NCBI GenBank assembly: GCA_947501115.1
Contig: CANMVX010000004.1
Location: 1 to 64,000, forward strand
From: Haliscomenobacteraceae bacterium
GTDB taxonomy: Bacteria > Bacteroidota > Bacteroidia > Chitinophagales > Saprospiraceae
Direction of reading: 5' to 3'
Length of the DNA: 64,000 nucleotides
Position numbers and translations under genes: made by a program. The number at the start of each line of letters is the position of its first letter. The first letter of the stretch is position 1. Under the pieces are notes generated by a model. The model was not told the DNA's origin. It saw nothing but the letters and a program-made list of their open reading frames with translations, and did not search any database. Below are positions 34,514-42,285 of the stretch, piece by piece.

Positions 34514-35354
34514 GTTTTTTAAGCTAATTAACAGGATATCCATCCTGGTTTTTCCTTTGTTGTGTGTCGTCTCATTGGGTTTTTCTCAATCAGATGGCAT
34601 GCAGCGGGGTAAACTAATTATTGTGGGTGGTGGAAGTATGGCCGATTCTCTTTATCATATCTTTGGCCAGTTTGCCGGGGGGAAAGATAAGCAGATGGTG
34701 ATTATTCCAACTGCTATGAGTGATGAGGATATCGCTGAATATAACTTTAAGGACAGATTTGAAAAACTTGGGTTTTCTTCGATTAAAGTGGTGCATACCA
34801 GAGATAAATCAGAAGCAAATCTTCCTGAAAATGTGCTTAAAATTCAGCAGGCTTCCGCTATTTACTTTACGGGTGGAGACCAATCAAGAATAGCGGATGC
34901 TTTCTTAGGAACTAAAGTTCACGACGAATTAAAACGTTTACTTGAGAGAGGAGGAGTAATCATGGGATCTTCCGCCGGGGCAACCATCATGGGAACGCTT
35001 TTAATTGGTGGGGATGCCCGTGCCTTTCCAAATATAAATATGCCCTATCCGCCCGCTTTAGATTTACTGCCTGGGACTGTTTTAGATCAGCATGTGTTAA
35101 AGAGAAACAGGCAGTTCGATTTAATTCCCGTGTTGGATTCTTATCCCCATTTACTGGGTATTGCCATGGACGAGCAAACCGCCATTATTGTTTCAAATAA
35201 TCAATTCAGCGTTTGGGGTCCGTCATACGTTTTAGTGTACGATCCATTGGACTGGGCACTGCAGGTGAAAAAATTTGGGAAAATATATAAACCATTTATT
35301 ATGTTGTCCAAAGGACAAAAGTTTGATTTAATGGCCAGAAACATTGTTAAGTAA
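34506..35354 (+). CDS. Exported cyanophycinase-like S51 peptidase
   Basis: A 282-residue serine peptidase of the S51 (cyanophycinase/peptidase E) family with a GTG start and a signal peptide ending LGFSQ. Motifs: GKLIIVGGGSMAD, QMVIIPTAMS, ASAIYFTGGDQSRI and the nucleophile elbow GVIMGSSAGATIMG, with LGIAMDEQTAIIV near the C-terminus. Cyanophycinases cut the beta-Asp-Arg dipeptide from cyanophycin; exported forms in heterotrophs may act on outside polymer or other isoaspartyl peptides. The stop codon overlaps the next ATG as TAATG, so translation is coupled. Confidence 0.88.
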   Translation: MNKFFKLINRISILVFPLLCVVSLGFSQSDGMQRGKLIIVGGGSMADSLYHIFGQFAGGKDKQMVIIPTAMSDEDIAEYNFKDRFEKLGFSSIKVVHTRDKSEANLPENVLKIQQASAIYFTGGDQSRIADAFLGTKVHDELKRLLERGGVIMGSSAGATIMGTLLIGGDARAFPNINMPYPPALDLLPGTVLDQHVLKRNRQFDLIPVLDSYPHLLGIAMDEQTAIIVSNNQFSVWGPSYVLVYDPLDWALQVKKFGKIYKPFIMLSKGQKFDLMARNIVK

Positions 35355-36337
35355 TGCCTTTTTTACCCATTTTCATTTTATTATTAAGTTTTAATGTAAT
35401 GTCACAAGGAACGTATCCAACTACAGGATCGATTGAGAGATTAGATCCCAAAATGAACAGTCTTATAGCTCCCAATGCCGTTATTGAAGTGCTCTCAAAT
35501 GGGTTTATCTGGACAGAAGGTCCTCTTTACATTGAAGACGGGGACTATTGGCTATTTTCAGATATACCCCAGAATAGTATTTTTAAATGGAATGAAAAAG
35601 AGGGGGTTCGCCTGTATTTAAAGCCATCTGGGTACACAGGAACAGTACCCCGGGGCGGTGAACCTGGTTCTAACGCACTCATTCTGGATCCTAAAGGTCA
35701 ATTGGTTATGTGTCAGCATGGTGATCGCAGAATGGCCAGAATGTCGGCTCCATTAAAGGAACCTTCAGCTGTTTTTGAATCGATCGCCGGGCAGTATTCG
35801 GGTAAAAAGTTTAACAGTCCTAATGACGCCGTTTATGATTCGAAGGGGAATTTGTTTTTTACAGATCCTCCTTATGGATTAGTTGGAAATTCAGATGACC
35901 CCACAAAAGAATTACCCTTTCAAGGGATTTTTAGATGCAGCCCTCAAGGGGATATCAAGTTAATTACTGGTAAATTGGCCAGACCAAATGGTATTGCCTT
36001 TTCGCCGGATGAAAAAATAATGTACGTTTCAAATTCTGAATTTCCGGCAAGCTGGCATGCTTTTTCCTTAGATGAAATGGGAAATATACTGAATGAGCGC
36101 ATTTTCTTTGTTCCCGGTGATAACGAAGGGAAAGGTGCTCCCGATGGATTGAAAGTTGATCCACAGGGCAATGTTTGGGCAACCGGGCCGGGTGGATTGT
36201 GGATTTTTAGTCCTGAGGCTAAAGTGCTGGGAAGAATATTGACTGGCGAAGCTACCTCTAATTGCGCCTTCAATAAGAATTTTTCCGTGTTGTTCTTAAC
36301 CTGCGATGATTATATCATGAGAGTAAGACTTAAATAA
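35354..36337 (+). CDS. Exported SMP-30/gluconolactonase-family protein
   Basis: A 327-residue six-bladed beta-propeller protein with a short hydrophobic N-terminus (signal peptide ending NVMSQ). Family motifs: SNGFIWTEGPLY, YWLFSDIPQNSIFKW, FNSPNDAVYDSKGNLFFTDPPYGL, RPNGIAFSPDEKIMYVSNSE and GAPDGLKVDPQGNVWATG, with the Glu, Asn and Asp calcium/zinc ligands in place. Lactonase activity on aldonolactones is probable. Together with the TIM-barrel protein it suggests extracytoplasmic sugar-acid processing; the cyanophycinase-like gene between them fits less obviously. Confidence 0.88.
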   Translation: MPFLPIFILLLSFNVMSQGTYPTTGSIERLDPKMNSLIAPNAVIEVLSNGFIWTEGPLYIEDGDYWLFSDIPQNSIFKWNEKEGVRLYLKPSGYTGTVPRGGEPGSNALILDPKGQLVMCQHGDRRMARMSAPLKEPSAVFESIAGQYSGKKFNSPNDAVYDSKGNLFFTDPPYGLVGNSDDPTKELPFQGIFRCSPQGDIKLITGKLARPNGIAFSPDEKIMYVSNSEFPASWHAFSLDEMGNILNERIFFVPGDNEGKGAPDGLKVDPQGNVWATGPGGLWIFSPEAKVLGRILTGEATSNCAFNKNFSVLFLTCDDYIMRVRLK

Positions 36338-36407
36338 AAATGATCCATAGACATGTGACCACAAGGGTTCAGGTATGAAAAGGGTAAACTTTTTTTAGGA
36401 CGGGTCA

Positions 36408-36490
36408 GAATCCTATCATCCGTGAAATCCAGTAATCCTTAAAATCCTGATTCAAAACCAAGTATTAGAGGTAAATTTATATTGAAATCT
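36408..36490 (+). repeat. Dispersed repeat copy R2 (left part only)
   Basis: TATCATCCGTGAAATCC, AATCCTTAAAATCCTGATTC and TTAGAGGTAAAT follow in the same order and orientation as in R1 (about 31-105). The hairpin and terminator half found in R1 and R3 is absent: from about 36490 the sequence continues directly into the 3' part of the broken nhaD gene, whose stop codon lies in the repeat. Confidence 0.75.
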
Positions 36491-37125
36491 GATGGCGTTG
36501 GATGACCTAACAGTGGGACAGGTCAATGTGAATGAAAGCAAAATAAGTGGTGCTATAGCGCATACTAAGCTGGGAAGAATTAATTTTATCATCATAGGTG
36601 TGGCTGTTAATTGCCCTCCTATCCATAGCATAGTTGTGGTAACATCCCCGATTTGGCTCCAGGCACCACCCGCATTGGCAGCCAAAACAACCATACCTAA
36701 AAAAAACATTCTGATTTGCTTATCGCTGATTAATTTCCTCAGCAATGAAACCATTACAATAGTGGTTGTAAGATTATCGAGTACTAAAGAAAGAAAAAAT
36801 GTAAGAATGGAAATTGTCCAGAGTAGCTTGCGTACATCTGTGGTTTTTATTTTTTCCGTAATTACTTCAAATCCATCATGTGCATCAATGAGTTCAACAA
36901 TAGTCATGGCTCCCAATAAAAAAAACAGTATTCCTGATATTTCTCCTAAATGTTCAGGCAGTTGCTCAGAAACCAGGTGTACATCGGCACCACCCATAAT
37001 ATAAATAGTCCAACACAATACCCCTGTAAGTAATGCGCTGGCGGTTTTGTTGATTTTGATTGAATGTTCATTATTGGCTATGGCGGCATAGCCAATAATG
37101 AACAAATAGCTATAAGCAAATTCAT
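36452..37125 (-). pseudogene. nhaD: Broken NhaD-type Na+/H+ antiporter gene
   Basis: The open frame (217 residues from a TTG at 37105) equals roughly the first half of NhaD (about 430 residues): FIIGYAAIANNEHSIKINKTASALLTG, IMGGADVHLVSEQL, FLLGAMTIVELIDAHDGFEVI, LDNLTTTIVMVSLLRKLI, AANAGGAWSQIGDVTTTMLW. Its last about 12 residues (FQYKFTSNTWF) are encoded by dispersed repeat R2, so the C-terminal half has been lost there. The 5' end also looks damaged: an ATG at 37125 reads MNLLIAI, the usual NhaD start, but is one frame off from FIIGY. The product would be a non-functional half transporter, unless truncated forms work. Confidence 0.8.
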
Positions 37126-37161
37126 AAGTGTATTATATAGATTAATAAATAGGAATAATTG

Positions 37162-38448
37162 TTAAACATTATCTGTTAAAGTAATTTCCACATCCTTAAT
37201 TTTCCAATACCTTTTTGCGAGGTAAAAAAATACGGTGCCGCTGAATACTGCAAAATTCAAATCAACCAATGCCGTTGCAAACATGGTGTACAGAATAAAT
37301 CCTAGCTGAATATTGCGGCTTTTATTAAGATACCATTTTCGTTTTAAATAAATAGTGAGGAACTCTCTTTCAAAAACATCCCACGCTGCCTTCAGTAACA
37401 CTCCGATAAAAACTGCGGAGGTAACAATAGTCACATAGTCTTTAAATACCATAAACAACAAAAGAGCAATTACACCAGCCGATACTGCACCAAGCCTTGT
37501 TTTTGCCCCTTCTTTAAATAGCAATACCGAGCGGATTGTTGCCTGTGCACCGGGTATTCCCATTACAATAGCAGAAGCTATATTCGATAACCCCTGTCCG
37601 AAAAGCTCTTTGTTGTAATTTGATTTTTCTTTAGTTAGGTTGTCCATTATCAAAGCTGTAAGCAGGGAATCGAGATATCCCAATAATAAAAGTTGAAGGG
37701 CATACGGCAATGCCATCATGATGTACTCCCATTTTAAAATTTGCATTGAAGGGATATAGGAGATTGCAAGTGTTGCTAAATCAGAAATAGAACTACCATC
37801 ACTGCCAAGTTTAATATGACCTAAATTCATATTGAATACGGATGTAATTACTGTCATTATAATAATTGCAGAAAGCGTAGGCGGAATAAAAATCCTTATA
37901 TTGTGCGGCAGTTTGAGTTTTTTCAAAATAACGGGAATCAGAAAAATAAGGAGCACTGTAGATAACGCAATCACAATATTTGTTATTACTTCTCCATCTG
38001 GAGCAACTTTTCCTCCAAGCCCAAACACTACTTTGAACTGATCTATCCATATCAGCATTGCTATACCGCTCATAAATCCGAGTATAACAACTTGCGGAAC
38101 ATAAGAAATGTATTTTCCCAATCGCAAAATACTGGCTAATATCAGAAAAACTCCAAGCATTATAAATACGAGCGTAATAAACTGCTCTGCTAATATTTTA
38201 TCCTGAAAACTTTCATAAGCAAAAGCAACAACTAATGACGAGACAGCTGTCATTGGACCTGTCGGGCCTGATACGCTCAATCGTGTGCCTCCAAATAGCC
38301 CTGTAATAATTGGAATTACAGCAGCGGCAATCATCCCTGCAAAAGCGCCACGTCCGGACATAATTCCAAATGCAGCGCCTAAGGCTAGTGCGGCAAAGCT
38401 TACGGTTAAACCCGCAAGTAAATCGGTAATAATTATTCGTTTATTCAT
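37162..38448 (-). CDS. SulP-family anion permease, lacking STAS domain
   Basis: A 428-residue membrane transporter of the SulP/SLC26 family: LAGLTVSFAALALGAAFGIMSGRGAFAGMI, RLSVSGPTGPMTAV, YISYVPQVVILGFMSGIAMLIW, NYNKELFGQGLSNIASAIVMGIPGAQATIRS. It ends shortly after the last membrane segment and has no C-terminal STAS domain, which most SulP proteins carry. The carbonic anhydrase three genes upstream and the NhaD remnant downstream point to bicarbonate (BicA-like, Na+-coupled) rather than sulfate transport; this is inference from context. The N-terminal fragment of a second SulP lies directly upstream. Confidence 0.87.
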   Translation of the reverse strand: MNKRIIITDLLAGLTVSFAALALGAAFGIMSGRGAFAGMIAAAVIPIITGLFGGTRLSVSGPTGPMTAVSSLVVAFAYESFQDKILAEQFITLVFIMLGVFLILASILRLGKYISYVPQVVILGFMSGIAMLIWIDQFKVVFGLGGKVAPDGEVITNIVIALSTVLLIFLIPVILKKLKLPHNIRIFIPPTLSAIIIMTVITSVFNMNLGHIKLGSDGSSISDLATLAISYIPSMQILKWEYIMMALPYALQLLLLGYLDSLLTALIMDNLTKEKSNYNKELFGQGLSNIASAIVMGIPGAQATIRSVLLFKEGAKTRLGAVSAGVIALLLFMVFKDYVTIVTSAVFIGVLLKAAWDVFEREFLTIYLKRKWYLNKSRNIQLGFILYTMFATALVDLNFAVFSGTVFFYLAKRYWKIKDVEITLTDNV

Positions 38449-38484
38449 AAAAATAAGTTTTTGTAAATTTTTAAAAAATTCAGG

Positions 38485-38886
38485 TTATCCTAAATGAGGA
38501 ATTTGTTTTAGGATAATAATAATTCCTATACCCGAAAGCATTCCAAGTATTACGCTATTGGGGAAAAAGTAGCCTATAATGCCAAATCTTAAAATACCAA
38601 ACACTATTTGAATAATACCGGCTAAAACCACAGCAACAAGAAATACCTCAAAGCTGCCAAGATCTTTGATAGCCACAGCAACAATTGCTGCAAGTCCTGC
38701 TGCCAGACCCGATACTCCTAAATTTGAACCACTGAAGAGTCCGACGATTACGCCTCCTATTATACCTGCTATTAAGCCCGACAAAAGTGGTGCACCAGAA
38801 GCTAATGCAATACCTAAACATAAAGGTAAGGCTACAAAAAATACAACGATACTAGCAGGGAAATCGTTTCTTAGATTTTTAATCAT
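38485..38886 (-). pseudogene. SulP-family transporter, N-terminal fragment
   Basis: From the ATG at 38886 the frame encodes 133 residues of a SulP N-terminus ([72 protein letters not shown]) and then stops, where homologues continue KQIPHALGY for another 350 or more residues. It differs too much from the downstream SulP to be a recent partial duplication and the missing part is not seen nearby, so it is probably a deletion remnant. It lies 10 bases after the carbonic anhydrase gene and may still be translated. Confidence 0.78.
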
Positions 38887-38896
38887 ATTTCTTATT

Positions 38897-39541
38897 TTAT
38901 TTAAGCAAGAAATTTGTTTCCTCATAAAAACTTACCTGTCCTGTTGATAATTCATGCTTTCCGCCAATAATGCCAATTTCACCACTTTGTATCATGTGTT
39001 CAAGAATAGTACTTCTTTCCATGATAGCTTTTACGGTTCTTTTTACATTAATGGAAGCAACATTTTCTACAAAATCAGCATTTTTAGAGTTGCGATTATC
39101 TTTAGTTTCCACTTCGTCATCTACTGCGGGTCTTATTTTGGCAAGCAACGCAGTTAAATTACCCATTTCGGCATGGTCACAAGCTCCTTTTACAGCACCA
39201 CAATTGCTATGTCCTAAGACTATTATTATTTTTGAGCCAGCCAATTTACAGGCAAATTCCATGCTCCCTAATATGTCTTCATTGACGATATTTCCAGCAA
39301 TACGCACGCTAAAAATGTCACCAAGACCTTGGTCAAAAATAAGCTCAGCTGAAGTTCTGCTATCAATGCAGCTTAAAACCACAGCGAATGGATGTTGTCC
39401 ATCTGATGTTTCATTTGCCTGTTGTAACAGGTTGCGATTTGCCTTTAAATTATTGACAAACCTCATGTTGCCTTCTTTTAACAACTTCAAAGCCATTGCC
39501 GGTGTAATAGCCTCTTGTAATTCTTTTGTTATTGTCTTCAT
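38897..39541 (-). CDS. Beta-class carbonic anhydrase
   Basis: A 214-residue zinc enzyme that interconverts CO2 and bicarbonate. The zinc and active-site motifs are present: [19 protein letters not shown] (Cys, Asp-Arg dyad) and [13 protein letters not shown] (His-x-x-Cys). Length and the C-terminal [13 protein letters not shown] are normal. It heads a minus-strand cluster with two SulP genes and nhaD, a layout known for bicarbonate uptake. An inverted repeat lies just before the start codon. No signal peptide is seen, so it is cytoplasmic. Confidence 0.95.
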   Translation of the reverse strand: MKTITKELQEAITPAMALKLLKEGNMRFVNNLKANRNLLQQANETSDGQHPFAVVLSCIDSRTSAELIFDQGLGDIFSVRIAGNIVNEDILGSMEFACKLAGSKIIIVLGHSNCGAVKGACDHAEMGNLTALLAKIRPAVDDEVETKDNRNSKNADFVENVASINVKRTVKAIMERSTILEHMIQSGEIGIIGGKHELSTGQVSFYEETNFLLK

Positions 39542-39555
39542 TATTTTATTATTAT

Positions 39556-39594
39556 TTTATCGTTGTCGTTTTTAAACTTGCCACTAACGATAAA
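39556..39594. promoter_or_regulatory. Inverted repeat upstream of carbonic anhydrase
   Basis: TTTATCGTT (39556-39564) and AACGATAAA (39586-39594) are perfect reverse complements with a 21-base spacer, 14 bases before the carbonic anhydrase ATG. It may be an operator for the cluster; symmetry and position are the only evidence. Confidence 0.45.
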
Positions 39595-39669
39595 CTTAAT
39601 TAAAATGAATTAAAAATTGAATGCAGATGACCGAATGTAATTGTCATCTTTAAAAGAATATAAAATAAT

Positions 39670-39972
39670 TTAATTATTTGGAGGGGGGATAAATAAAGGA
39701 ATGATATGATCAGAAATATAAATTAAAATGCGACTAAAATTATTTGTGGTATTGATATCTGTTGTCAAAAATGGAGCTTGTTTTTTACCCGAAAATCCCA
39801 ATTTTTTAAACTCCGTTTCCTTTTCTTCCGTTTCCTTAGTTTCTTCTTCAATATCGTTTAACATATCAAAAGTAAAATAAGAAACCTCTTTGAAACCCCA
39901 AAGCGATGCCATATCAACTTTAGAGAAAGTTAGGTTAAAAAAGATCCAATAAAAGATAAAGATTTTATACAT
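39670..39972 (-). CDS. Small exported protein of unknown function
   Basis: A 100-residue protein from the ATG at 39972. It has a hydrophobic N-terminus (MYKIFIFYWIFFNLTF) compatible with a signal peptide or anchor, a Glu/Lys/Thr-rich middle (DIEEETKETEEKETEF) and a proline-rich end (IPLFIPPPNN). No family was recognised. Small exported proteins ending in a similar PP motif occur near transporters in Bacteroidota, but the match is too weak to name. It is divergent from the serine hydrolase at 40067. Confidence 0.5.
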   Translation of the reverse strand: MYKIFIFYWIFFNLTFSKVDMASLWGFKEVSYFTFDMLNDIEEETKETEEKETEFKKLGFSGKKQAPFLTTDINTTNNFSRILIYISDHIIPLFIPPPNN

Positions 39973-40066
39973 AAAATAAATAATAGTAAAGCTAGTAAAC
40001 ACTCTTAAATTAATTTAGTTCTAAAGTGTTTTTTTTTTGTAAATTTACTTTTACAATATATGCTTA

Positions 40067-41374
40067 ATGATGAAGAAGTTTTTGATATCAATAATGATTC
40101 TATCTATTTTTATAGATAGTTCTTTCGCCCAAGTGGCCCTTAATTATAATCAGCTATTTCCTGATGTTTCAACTGTTTCCGAAGTTGGTTTTAATCAAGT
40201 CAAACTGCAAAGAATTGACGCTGGATTTCAGGAATTAATAGCAAGAGAACAAATACCGGGCGCAGTTGCGTTGGTAATCAGAAATGGTAAAGTGGTTTAT
40301 GAAAAGGCATTTGGTATTTCTGACCCTAAAACAAATCGGGCATATAAAATAGATGATATTTTTAGAATCGCTTCTATGAGCAAGGCCATTACTTCTACAG
40401 CGGCCATGATTCTTTATGAACAAGGCAAATTTAATCTGGATGATCCTATTTCAAAATGGATTCCAGCGTTTAAAAATATGACCGTTTTATCGTCCTATAA
40501 TCAAAAGGACACTACCTATACCACCGTCCCGGCAATCAAACCTATTACCGTTAGACAGCTATTTACGCATACTTCCGGTTTGTCGTATGGTAGAATTTCC
40601 GGCGATGTACGATTTCATGCCATTTCTGCTAAAGCTGGAATAACAGAGCTTTATACTACCGATAAGGTTTCTTTAGCTGAAAATATTAATAAACTGGCAT
40701 CCATTCCGCTCGTGTCTCAGCCAGGTGAAAAATATAATTATGCCATGGGATTAGATGTTTTAGGTTACCTGATTGAATTATGGTCCGGGCAGAAATTTGA
40801 TGTTTTTCTGAAGGAAAATTTATTTTTACCCTTAGGTATGAAAGATGCCAATTTTTATCTGCCTGAGAATAAAGCAGATAGATTGGTTCCCGTGCTTATG
40901 CCCGCTTCAAATGGAAAGGGGTGGGAAAAATATACAGGTACATATTACGATGCGGATTATCCAGTAAAAGGAGCTAAAACGTGGTTTAGCGGTGGGGCTG
41001 GCTTAAGTTGTACAGCTCGTGATTATGCGCTTTTTCTCCAGATGTTACTGAATAATGGCACAGCTAATGGAAAAAGAGTGCTAAGTCCATATTCGGTTTT
41101 TCTCCTTACCGCCGCCAATCAAACACCTGAATTAACGCCTACTGAAAAAAGTGAACAATTTAATAGCCTTGGTTTTGGAGTTATTACTTCTCTCGGGGAA
41201 GAACGTGGAAATGGTTACAAAGGTCGATTCTCATGGGGTGGTTATTTTAATACCAATTATTGGGCCGATCCTAAAACAGGAACGATTATGGTTCTCTTAA
41301 AACAAACACGGTTTGCTCCTGATGGTGGTTCCGCAAATCTTTTTACCAGATGGATTACTGCCGCTATGGAATAA
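40067..41374 (+). CDS. Exported serine hydrolase, class C beta-lactamase fold
   Basis: A 435-residue exported protein (signal peptide ending SSFAQ) of the beta-lactamase/EstB/DD-peptidase superfamily. The nucleophile motif is IASMSKAITS (SxxK), the second-site tyrosine lies in GEKYNYAMGLDVLGY, and TVRQLFTHTSGLSYG is the usual strand-turn motif. The C-terminal WGGYFNTNYWADP region takes the place of the KTG box. Most members are esterases or peptidases rather than antibiotic-degrading lactamases, so a resistance role should not be assumed. Confidence 0.9.
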   Translation: MMKKFLISIMILSIFIDSSFAQVALNYNQLFPDVSTVSEVGFNQVKLQRIDAGFQELIAREQIPGAVALVIRNGKVVYEKAFGISDPKTNRAYKIDDIFRIASMSKAITSTAAMILYEQGKFNLDDPISKWIPAFKNMTVLSSYNQKDTTYTTVPAIKPITVRQLFTHTSGLSYGRISGDVRFHAISAKAGITELYTTDKVSLAENINKLASIPLVSQPGEKYNYAMGLDVLGYLIELWSGQKFDVFLKENLFLPLGMKDANFYLPENKADRLVPVLMPASNGKGWEKYTGTYYDADYPVKGAKTWFSGGAGLSCTARDYALFLQMLLNNGTANGKRVLSPYSVFLLTAANQTPELTPTEKSEQFNSLGFGVITSLGEERGNGYKGRFSWGGYFNTNYWADPKTGTIMVLLKQTRFAPDGGSANLFTRWITAAME

Positions 41375-41400
41375 TTAATGTTTATTAAAAATTACCCTGA

Positions 41401-42285
41401 GTGATTTCAGTTTTAATTCCGACGTTCAATACTGATGTTTCTCCTTTGGTAGATTTTCTCCTGAGGCAAAATGACTTTTCTTCCTTCAAAATGGAGATTA
41501 TCATTTGGGATGATGCCTCTAACATTGCATCTTTGGGTCTCTGGGATAATGAAATTGTCTCATTTTTTAAATCTCCCGTTAATATGGGTCGATCAATGAC
41601 CAGAGAATTGCTTGCTGAAAAAGCAAAATATCATTATTTACTTTTTCTGGATGCCGATGTCTTGCCCGTTTCTACTCTTTTTTTAGCCAAATACCTCCAG
41701 CATGCTTCTGAAGATTCCGTTTTAGTCGGGGGTATTAAGTATGAAAACGATGAACCTGAAAGCAACCTATATTTTCGTTGGTTTTATGGGAAGGCAAGGG
41801 AGGAAAATTCAGTAGGAAATAGACTAAAAAACCCTTACGATCACTTTATGACAGGAAATTTCCTGGTGCCAAAATCAATATTTTTAAAGTTCCCGTTACA
41901 CGATATTATTACAGGTTATGGACATGAGGATACCCTCCTTGGGTACAAATTTCAACAGGCAGGTATCCCAATAAAGCATATTGATAATCCCGTTTTTCAC
42001 CTGGGATTAGAGGAAAATGAGGTTTTTTTTGCTAAAAGTAAAGAAGCAGTTTCCTCTTTATTGCAATTAAAGCAATTGGGTTATACTATTCCGTCGAAAC
42101 TTATAAATGGGTATAATTTATTAGAAAGAATGAATCTCGTTACCTTTTTTTCCATGTTTTATCCTTTATTTGAAAGCGTATTTTTGAAAAATTATATTTT
42201 TTCGGGGAATATTTTTTCCTTGTTTTTCTTTGATCTATCCAGATTGCTCTATTTCTGCAAATTGTCCCTTAAAAGGGGGAAATAA
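41401..42285 (+). CDS. Glycosyltransferase family 2
   Basis: A 294-residue GT-A glycosyltransferase with a GTG start (MISVLIPTFNTD). It has the nucleotide-sugar motif IIIWDDASN, the DxD-like FLDADVLP and an ITGYGHEDTLLGYKFQQ acceptor-side motif with the catalytic Asp/Glu pair. Chain or lipid substrate is unknown; it likely serves surface polysaccharide or glycolipid synthesis. Its final 37 bases overlap the 3' end of the opposing GT4 gene, so both coding ends share the same DNA. Confidence 0.87.
   Translation: MISVLIPTFNTDVSPLVDFLLRQNDFSSFKMEIIIWDDASNIASLGLWDNEIVSFFKSPVNMGRSMTRELLAEKAKYHYLLFLDADVLPVSTLFLAKYLQHASEDSVLVGGIKYENDEPESNLYFRWFYGKAREENSVGNRLKNPYDHFMTGNFLVPKSIFLKFPLHDIITGYGHEDTLLGYKFQQAGIPIKHIDNPVFHLGLEENEVFFAKSKEAVSSLLQLKQLGYTIPSKLINGYNLLERMNLVTFFSMFYPLFESVFLKNYIFSGNIFSLFFFDLSRLLYFCKLSLKRGK

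Noticed and set aside
36492-37004. 170-residue plus-strand ORF
   Set aside because: It is antisense to the nhaD remnant, whose minus-strand frame has clear NhaD motifs.
38970-39575. 201-residue plus-strand ORF
   Set aside because: It is antisense to carbonic anhydrase; low-complexity composition typical of a shadow frame.
40067-41374. Antibiotic-resistance beta-lactamase
   Set aside because: Only the superfamily fold is supported; the KTG box is not canonical and most such exported proteins are esterases or peptidases.
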